Assembly: GCA_029937335.1 (NCBI GenBank) | Contig: JAPYQD010000016.1 | Coordinates: 1 to 11,913 of the forward strand | Source: Gammaproteobacteria bacterium | GTDB lineage: Bacteria > Pseudomonadota > Gammaproteobacteria > PS1 > Pseudothioglobaceae | Direction of reading: 5' to 3' | Length of the DNA stretch: 11,913 bases | Shown here: positions 7,687 through 11,913 of the stretch, piece after piece | Layout: each line of letters opens with the position of its first letter | Numbering within the stretch: the first letter of the stretch is position 1 | The notes under the pieces: generated by a model | Told to the model about the DNA's origin: nothing | Database searches by the model: none | The model's input: the letters and a program-made list of their open reading frames with translations, nothing else | Made by a program: the position numbers and the translations under genes

Positions 7687-9438
7687 TTAGTCTTTTTCTG
7701 GCAGGCTTACTTTAATACTTAGCTCTCTTAATACTTTTCTTGGTACGCCTGCAGGTGCATCGGTTAACAAACAAGCAGCGGTTTGAGTTTTAGGGAAGGC
7801 GATTACTTCTCGAATCGAATCTGAACCGGTCATGATCATGACTAAGCGATCTAAACCAAAAGCCATACCACCATGAGGAGGGCAACCATATTCAAGTGCA
7901 TCGAGCAAGAAGCCAAATTTATCCTTAGCTTCATCATCAGAAATACCCAATAGTTTTAATACTGTTTGCTGCATTTCAACTTGGTGAATACGGATAGAGC
8001 CACCACCCACCTCAGAGCCGTTAATAACTAAGTCGTAAGCGCGAGAAAGCGCAGTATCAGCAGTTTTTTCTAATGTTTTAGCATCGACACTTGGTGCGGT
8101 AAATGGATGGTGAATTGCACTTAAAGAGCCGTCATCATTAGCATCAAACATTGGGAAATCTACCACCCAAATTGGCGCCCATTTAGATTCAAATAAATCT
8201 AGATCTTTAGCCAGTTGTTCACGTAAGTTACCCAGCGCTTCATTTACAATTTTAGTTTTATCAGCGCCGAAGAAAATAATATCACCTGTTTGTGCGCCAG
8301 TCATCTCAATCACTTTGGCAGTTACATCATCACCTAAAAATTTTAAAATTGGTGAAGCAGGACCGTCTTCATTCAGTTTGATATAAGCTAAACCTTTGGC
8401 GCCATAAATACTGACGTATTTGGTGTATTTATCAATCTTCTTACGGCTAATGGTTGCACCACCCGGTACACGCAGTGCGGCAACTCGAGAGCCGTCGTTA
8501 CTTGCAGGACCTGAGAACACTTTAAAATCAACACCCTGCATCAGTTCATCCATGTCAGTGATTTGCATTGGGATACGCATATCAGGACGATCAACACCGT
8601 ATAACTTCATGGCATCTGCATAAGTAATGGTTGGGAATTCATCAGGCAAGTCAACATCAATCACAGACTTAAACATACCGCGTGTCATCTCTTCCATCAT
8701 TGCCATAATTTCGTCTTCATTCATAAATGAAGTTTCGACATCTAGCTGGGTAAATTCTGGCTGTCGATCAGCGCGCAAATCCTCATCTCTAAAACACTTA
8801 ACGATTTGATAGTAACGCTCAAAACCTGACATCATTAACAATTGTTTGAATAACTGAGGTGATTGTGGTAGCGCAAAAAATTCACCCGGATGAGTACGTG
8901 AAGGCACTAAATAATCACGTGCACCTTCTGGTGTGGCCTTAGTTAAGAAAGGCGTTTCAATGTCTAAGAAATCATTGCCATCCATAAATTCACGCATAAA
9001 GTGCGTTACTTTTGAACGTAGACGTAAACGCTGCTGCATTTCATCACGACGTAAATCTAAATAACGATATTTAAGGCGAACTTCCTCCGAGGTATCAGTT
9101 GAATCAATCTGGAATGGAATCGGCTTAGAGGTGTTTAAGATTTCAATATGGGTTGCGACGATTTCAATTTCACCTGTGGCTAATTTTGGGTTGACTAAAC
9201 CTTCACCTCTAGCAATAATCTGACCAGTGATTTTTAGTACAAATTCATTACGAATAGACTCGGCTAATGCAAAATCAGCATTGTCAGGGTTGATAACCAC
9301 TTGCGCAATACCGCGCTTATCACGCATGTCTAAAAAGATCACACCACCATGATCACGACGACGATTCACCCAGCCGCAGATTTCAACCGTTTGATCGATA
9401 TCGTCTTTACTTAATTCACCACAATAATGTGTTCTCAT
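7687..9438 (-). CDS. aspS: Aspartyl-tRNA synthetase, probably non-discriminating (Asp/Asn)
   Basis: This class II synthetase charges tRNA-Asp and, if non-discriminating, also tRNA-Asn, making Asp-tRNA-Asn for later amidation by GatCAB. The 583 residues fit the bacterial AspRS (E. coli 590). An OB-fold anticodon-binding domain at about 1-110 ([12 protein letters not shown], 21-32) is followed by motif 1 near 150-168, motif 2 [14 protein letters not shown] at 216-229, an inserted GAD domain near 300-410, and motif 3 GLDR at 528-531. His30 and Gly80 (RRRDHGG and ARGEG) match residues reported in the Pseudomonas aeruginosa enzyme to permit tRNA-Asn charging; E. coli has Leu and Lys-type residues there. 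The ATG is preceded by TAAGGG, a fair ribosome binding site. It follows the DUF502 gene by 28 bases, a common pairing. Confidence 0.97.
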   Translation of the reverse strand: MRTHYCGELSKDDIDQTVEICGWVNRRRDHGGVIFLDMRDKRGIAQVVINPDNADFALAESIRNEFVLKITGQIIARGEGLVNPKLATGEIEIVATHIEILNTSKPIPFQIDSTDTSEEVRLKYRYLDLRRDEMQQRLRLRSKVTHFMREFMDGNDFLDIETPFLTKATPEGARDYLVPSRTHPGEFFALPQSPQLFKQLLMMSGFERYYQIVKCFRDEDLRADRQPEFTQLDVETSFMNEDEIMAMMEEMTRGMFKSVIDVDLPDEFPTITYADAMKLYGVDRPDMRIPMQITDMDELMQGVDFKVFSGPASNDGSRVAALRVPGGATISRKKIDKYTKYVSIYGAKGLAYIKLNEDGPASPILKFLGDDVTAKVIEMTGAQTGDIIFFGADKTKIVNEALGNLREQLAKDLDLFESKWAPIWVVDFPMFDANDDGSLSAIHHPFTAPSVDAKTLEKTADTALSRAYDLVINGSEVGGGSIRIHQVEMQQTVLKLLGISDDEAKDKFGFLLDALEYGCPPHGGMAFGLDRLVMIMTGSDSIREVIAFPKTQTAACLLTDAPAGVPRKVLRELSIKVSLPEKD

Positions 9439-9466
9439 AATTTACCCTTACTTTTAATTAATTTTT

Positions 9467-10075
9467 TTAGTTAGTCTTTGTTTGATCTGGTGTAACAACA
9501 CCGGTAGAAATAATCAGTTTAAATGCTTCGTCAACACTCATATCAAGCTCAATCACGTCATCCTTAGGCAGCATGATGAAAAAGCCAGAAGTTGGATTGG
9601 GTGTTGTTGGTACGTAAATATTGATAATTTCTTCACCAATTTTTTTCTCAACTTCACCACGGTAGTTACCCGTTTGAAAGGCAATAGTCCACATGCCTCG
9701 ACGTGGGTATTCAACCAGTACTGCTTTTTTAAAACTCTCTCCAGATGGGCTGAGTACCGTATCTGATAGTTGTTTTAAGGCATTATAAATACTTCTAAAA
9801 CCTGGAATTTTATTGAGCAACTTATCCCAAAGTTCTAATATTTTTCGACCGATAAAATTATTAACCAATACACCGGTAATGAGCATAATTAGGATTACCC
9901 AAACAATACCAGAGCCAGGAATAACACGCTCTAAATTGAATAATGCTTCAGGTAGGTATTCAGGTGGCACAATGTCATTAACCAATTCTAAAAAGAACTT
10001 AATAACAACAATACTTAACCCTAATGGAATCCAAAAAAGTAAGCCGGAAATAAAATAGTTTCTTAGGTTTTTCAA
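9467..10075 (-). CDS. DUF502 family inner-membrane protein, TTG start
   Basis: This 202-residue protein matches the DUF502 family, whose biochemical role is unknown to me. Two membrane segments are visible, at about 8-31 (starting YFISGLLFWIPLGL) and 54-76 (GSGIVWVILIMLITGVLV). They are followed by a soluble C-terminal domain with the family blocks IPGFRSIYNALKQLSDTV (90-107), VEYPRRGMWTIAFQTG (121-136) and YVPTTPNPTSGFFIMLP (154-170). The start must be TTG at 10075: TAA stands two codons upstream and no other start precedes the first membrane segment. AAGTGG at 10083-10088, 7 bases before TTG, is a plausible ribosome binding site. The gene precedes aspS by 28 bases, the arrangement seen in many beta- and gammaproteobacteria. 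It follows map after 51 bases with no clear terminator between. Family assignment is firm, function open. Confidence 0.88.
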   Translation of the reverse strand: MKNLRNYFISGLLFWIPLGLSIVVIKFFLELVNDIVPPEYLPEALFNLERVIPGSGIVWVILIMLITGVLVNNFIGRKILELWDKLLNKIPGFRSIYNALKQLSDTVLSPSGESFKKAVLVEYPRRGMWTIAFQTGNYRGEVEKKIGEEIINIYVPTTPNPTSGFFIMLPKDDVIELDMSVDEAFKLIISTGVVTPDQTKTN

Positions 10076-10126
10076 CGCTTAGCCACTTAATAATAAAAGC
10101 ATTATTTTAGCACAACGAGTAAGGCT

Positions 10127-10903
10127 TTATATCGACTCCTCGTCTCTAAGTGTGAGGATTTCATAGCCATCTTCAGTGACTAAAATAGTGTGCTCCCATT
10201 GAGCGGAAAGCGAACGATCTTTGGTGGTGACTGTCCAACCATCAACTTTAGAGGTGGCGACTTCAAACCCACCTAGATTAACCATAGGCTCAATAGTGAA
10301 GGTCATGCCCGCTTCCAAAACCGGGCTTTTATCAACAGCACCATCATCGTAATGAATTACCTGTGGTTCGGTGTGAAACTCTGAGCCAATGCCATGACCA
10401 CAATAATCACGCACCACAGAGCAGTTATTTTGATTCGTATGCGCACCAATCGCTTTGCCAATTTCACCTAAATGAATACCTGGTTTTACTTTTTTAATAC
10501 CGATATATAAACATTCTTGTGCAATTCTACAAATACGCTGAGCTTTAACACTGGCCTTGCCAATAATAAACATTTTTGACGTATCGCCATGAAACCCGTC
10601 TTTAATCACGGTGATATCGATATTAACAATATCACCTTTTTTGAGTTTTTTATCAGTAGGAATTCCATGACACACAACGTTGTTAACACTGGTGCAAATA
10701 GATTTTGGAAAACCATGATAATCGAGTGGTGCTGGAATGGCGTCTTGCACATTGACAATGTAGTCATGGCACACCTTGTCCAGCTCATCAGTAGTAACAC
10801 CAGCCTTAACTTGCGGTGTAATCATGTCGAGCACGTCAGCAGCTAATCGCCCAGCCACACGCATTTTTGCTATTTCATCAGCGGATTTTATTGCAATTGC
10901 CAT
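10127..10903 (-). CDS. map: Type I methionine aminopeptidase
   Basis: This cytosolic metalloprotease removes the initiator methionine from nascent proteins after deformylation. The 258 residues match the short bacterial type I form (E. coli 264), without an N-terminal zinc-finger extension. The five metal ligands of the pita-bread fold are present: Asp96 (NIDITV), Asp107 (HGDTSKMF), His170 (CGHGIGSEFH), Glu205 (FTIEPMV) and Glu237 (QWEHT). Substrate-contacting His79 (VVCHGIP) and His177 (EFHTEP) are also present. The protein should be active. The ATG lies 3 bases after the htpX stop with no separate ribosome binding site, so translation is probably coupled to htpX. In E. coli map lies beside rpsB, so this pairing with htpX is different. 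A single deviation is two extra residues between the His and the later Glu ligands relative to E. coli. Confidence 0.96.
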   Translation of the reverse strand: MAIAIKSADEIAKMRVAGRLAADVLDMITPQVKAGVTTDELDKVCHDYIVNVQDAIPAPLDYHGFPKSICTSVNNVVCHGIPTDKKLKKGDIVNIDITVIKDGFHGDTSKMFIIGKASVKAQRICRIAQECLYIGIKKVKPGIHLGEIGKAIGAHTNQNNCSVVRDYCGHGIGSEFHTEPQVIHYDDGAVDKSPVLEAGMTFTIEPMVNLGGFEVATSKVDGWTVTTKDRSLSAQWEHTILVTEDGYEILTLRDEESI

Positions 10904-10906
10904 GAG

Positions 10907-11794
10907 TTAAGACTGATCCATTGCGCGTTTTTCTAATGCGGCAATTCTATCTTCAATCGGTGGATGCGATGAAAACCATGAAGCAAAACCTTTTTTATCA
11001 TCAATACCAAACGCTGCCATTTGCTCAGGTAACGCTTCCGGCTCTACTTGGCCTAAACGTTTGAGTGCATTAATCATGTTTTGATGGCCGGCTAAGTCTG
11101 CACCACCCGTATCAGCGACGAATTCACGCTTTCTAGAAACATACATGACAATAGTAGAAGCTAAGATTGATAATACAATTTGTGCAAATAAGGTGGTTAC
11201 AAAATAACCAATACCATGACCTCGATTATTTTTTAGAATAACACGGTCAACAATGTGCCCAATTACCCTTGAGAAGAAAATTACAAAGGTGTTAACCACG
11301 CCTTGTATTAGGGTTAAAGTTACCATATCACCATTCGCCACATGGCTCATTTCATGGCCAACCACTGCCTCAATCTCACCCTGACTCATTGAGTCTAATA
11401 AACCTTGAGAGACAGCAACCAATGCTTTATTTTTACTAGCACCAGTGGCAAATGCATTCATTGAAGATGATGGGAAAATTGCCACTTCTGGCATTTTAAT
11501 GCCAACAATTTTAGCCTGCTTTTCAACCGTTTCGATTAACCGCTTTTCCAAGTTATTATTCGGTGATTCGATAACAACGGCACCGGTCATGCGTTTTGCC
11601 ATCCATTTAGAAATCAGTAGCGAAATAAAAGCACCACCAAAACCAAAAACAGCAGAGAAAACAAGCAGTGCCTGCAAGTCAAGATCAGAGCCATTGGCTG
11701 CCAAAATGCCTTCAACACCAAGTAGGCTTAGGGTGATGCTAAGTAAGACGATAATAGCAATGTTGGTGAGTAAAAATAGAAAGATTCGTTTCAT
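10907..11794 (-). CDS. htpX: HtpX family membrane zinc metalloprotease
   Basis: HtpX is an inner-membrane M48B protease that degrades misfolded membrane proteins together with FtsH. It is heat-shock or envelope-stress controlled in several bacteria. With the ATG at 11794 the protein has 295 residues (E. coli 293) and begins [11 protein letters not shown], like family members. The zinc site HEMSH is at 147-151 and the third ligand Glu224 is in REFVAD. Membrane segments lie at about 3-25, 38-66, 158-179 and 195-219, and [10 protein letters not shown] near the C-terminus is the usual ending block. An in-frame TTG at 11818 would add eight polar residues, but it falls at or next to the predicted heat-shock transcription start. 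No Shine-Dalgarno sequence is seen at either start. It is the first gene of the - strand series; map follows after 3 bases. Confidence 0.95.
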   Translation of the reverse strand: MKRIFLFLLTNIAIIVLLSITLSLLGVEGILAANGSDLDLQALLVFSAVFGFGGAFISLLISKWMAKRMTGAVVIESPNNNLEKRLIETVEKQAKIVGIKMPEVAIFPSSSMNAFATGASKNKALVAVSQGLLDSMSQGEIEAVVGHEMSHVANGDMVTLTLIQGVVNTFVIFFSRVIGHIVDRVILKNNRGHGIGYFVTTLFAQIVLSILASTIVMYVSRKREFVADTGGADLAGHQNMINALKRLGQVEPEALPEQMAAFGIDDKKGFASWFSSHPPIEDRIAALEKRAMDQS

Positions 11795-11825
11795 GGTATT
11801 TTTGTTTTTATTAATCAATAGTTAA

Positions 11826-11855
11826 TAGATGGGGATATTATCTTATAGATTCAAG
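11826..11855 (-). promoter_or_regulatory. Candidate sigma-32 (RpoH) heat-shock promoter of htpX
   Basis: On the - strand CTTGAA (11855-11850) is separated by 15 bases from CCCCATCTA (11834-11826). The RpoH consensus is CTTGAA, 13-15 bases, CCCCATNTA, so both boxes fit completely, with spacing at the long end. Transcription would start near 11819, giving a leader of about 25 bases before the ATG at 11794. The downstream gene belongs to a family of heat-shock proteases, which supports the call. It is not experimentally shown. Confidence 0.7.
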
Positions 11856-11870
11856 TCTATTGGGTTACAA
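11842..11870 (-). promoter_or_regulatory. Candidate sigma-70-type promoter of htpX, interleaved with the heat-shock promoter
   Basis: On the - strand TTGTAA (11870-11865), a 17-base spacer, and TATAAG (11847-11842) form a housekeeping-type promoter with 4 of 6 and 5 of 6 matches. Its start would be near 11835, about 40 bases before the htpX ATG. The two polymerase forms could not occupy the DNA together, so they would compete. A dyad ATAGA-N6-TCTAT (11845-11860) overlaps both. Confidence 0.45.
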
Positions 11871-11913
11871 TGAATACAATGATTAAAGTTTTTTTATTAT
11901 TGGTTTTGCTGTT
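11870..11913 (+). CDS. 5' end of a divergent gene with a signal-peptide-like start
   Basis: From ATG at 11870 the frame reads MNTMIKVFLLLVLL and runs open to the window end. A short polar start, one Lys and a leucine/valine-rich stretch suggest a signal peptide, lipoprotein leader or membrane anchor. A second in-frame ATG at 11879 (MIKVFLL) is an equally good start. There is no Shine-Dalgarno sequence, and no convincing promoter besides weak TATTAT at 11836-11841. Only 14 codons are visible, so neither the family nor the reality of the gene is certain. Confidence 0.4.
   Translation, partial: MNTMIKVFLLLVLL

Noticed and set aside
10089..10106. AATAAT/ATTATT hairpin between map and DUF502 as a terminator
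   Set aside because: The six-pair A-T stem is too weak and no U-tract follows; transcription probably continues.
11795..11818. TTG start giving HtpX eight more N-terminal residues
   Set aside because: The polar extension is absent from family members as I know them, TTG lacks a ribosome binding site, and it coincides with the predicted heat-shock transcription start.
11445..11825. 126-codon + strand ORF opposite htpX
   Set aside because: Antisense shadow of the htpX coding sequence; the composition mirrors the reverse complement of that gene.
1..11913. Mobile element, CRISPR array, tRNA, toxin-antitoxin or defence system
   Set aside because: I looked for spaced direct repeats, transposase motifs, cloverleaf segments and small gene pairs, and found nothing supportable; all major ORFs are conserved housekeeping families.

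Overview
This is an ordinary chromosomal housekeeping region from an AT-rich gammaproteobacterium. The proteins match gammaproteobacterial family types: a 1278-residue single-chain PurL with its own glutaminase domain, a YebC very close to the enterobacterial form, a CGFS glutaredoxin, and a DUF502-aspS pair. The base composition, short spacers and gene content would suit a marine sulfur-oxidiser of the SUP05/Thioglobaceae type. That placement is a guess from general character, not from a search. I saw no mobile element, CRISPR array, rRNA, tRNA or phage gene, and no clear undescribed system.

Layout. The left end (3-1211) is on the + strand: the C-terminal tail of a TrhO (YceA)-type tRNA hydroxylation protein, a small class I methyltransferase of the RsmC group, then the monothiol glutaredoxin grxD. 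grxD has its own candidate promoter, overlapped by a dyad resembling an IscR type 1 site. It ends in two tandem hairpin terminators. These lie inside the last codons of a convergent YgjP-type metallopeptidase gene (1226-1876, - strand). A 230-base gap (1877-2106) rich in perfect palindromes separates that gene from purL.

From 2107 to 11794 seven genes run head to tail on the - strand. In transcription order they are htpX, map, a DUF502 membrane protein gene, aspS, nadA, yebC and purL. Spacings are 3, 51, 28, 16 and 42 bases, with a final 4-base ATGA overlap. I found no clear terminator between them, so they could form one operon of about 9.7 kb. The usual DUF502-aspS-yebC core is recognisable, but nadA sits inside it and purL occupies the place where ruvC is common.

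The best regulatory signal is upstream of htpX: a near-consensus sigma-32 heat-shock promoter (CTTGAA, 15 bases, CCCCATCTA), with a sigma-70-like promoter interleaved. If readthrough is real, a heat-shock signal would reach a membrane protease, methionine aminopeptidase, an aminoacyl-tRNA synthetase and a translation factor (protein quality control and translation), and also NAD and purine synthesis. A divergent + strand gene with a signal-peptide-like start begins at about 11870 and is cut by the window end.

Other points. AspRS carries the H30/G80 pair expected of a non-discriminating enzyme that also charges tRNA-Asn. The RsmC-like methyltransferase has NVPA where NPPF/NPPY is usual. nadA starts at GTG and DUF502 at TTG. 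The start of htpX is better placed at the ATG at 11794 than at an upstream TTG.
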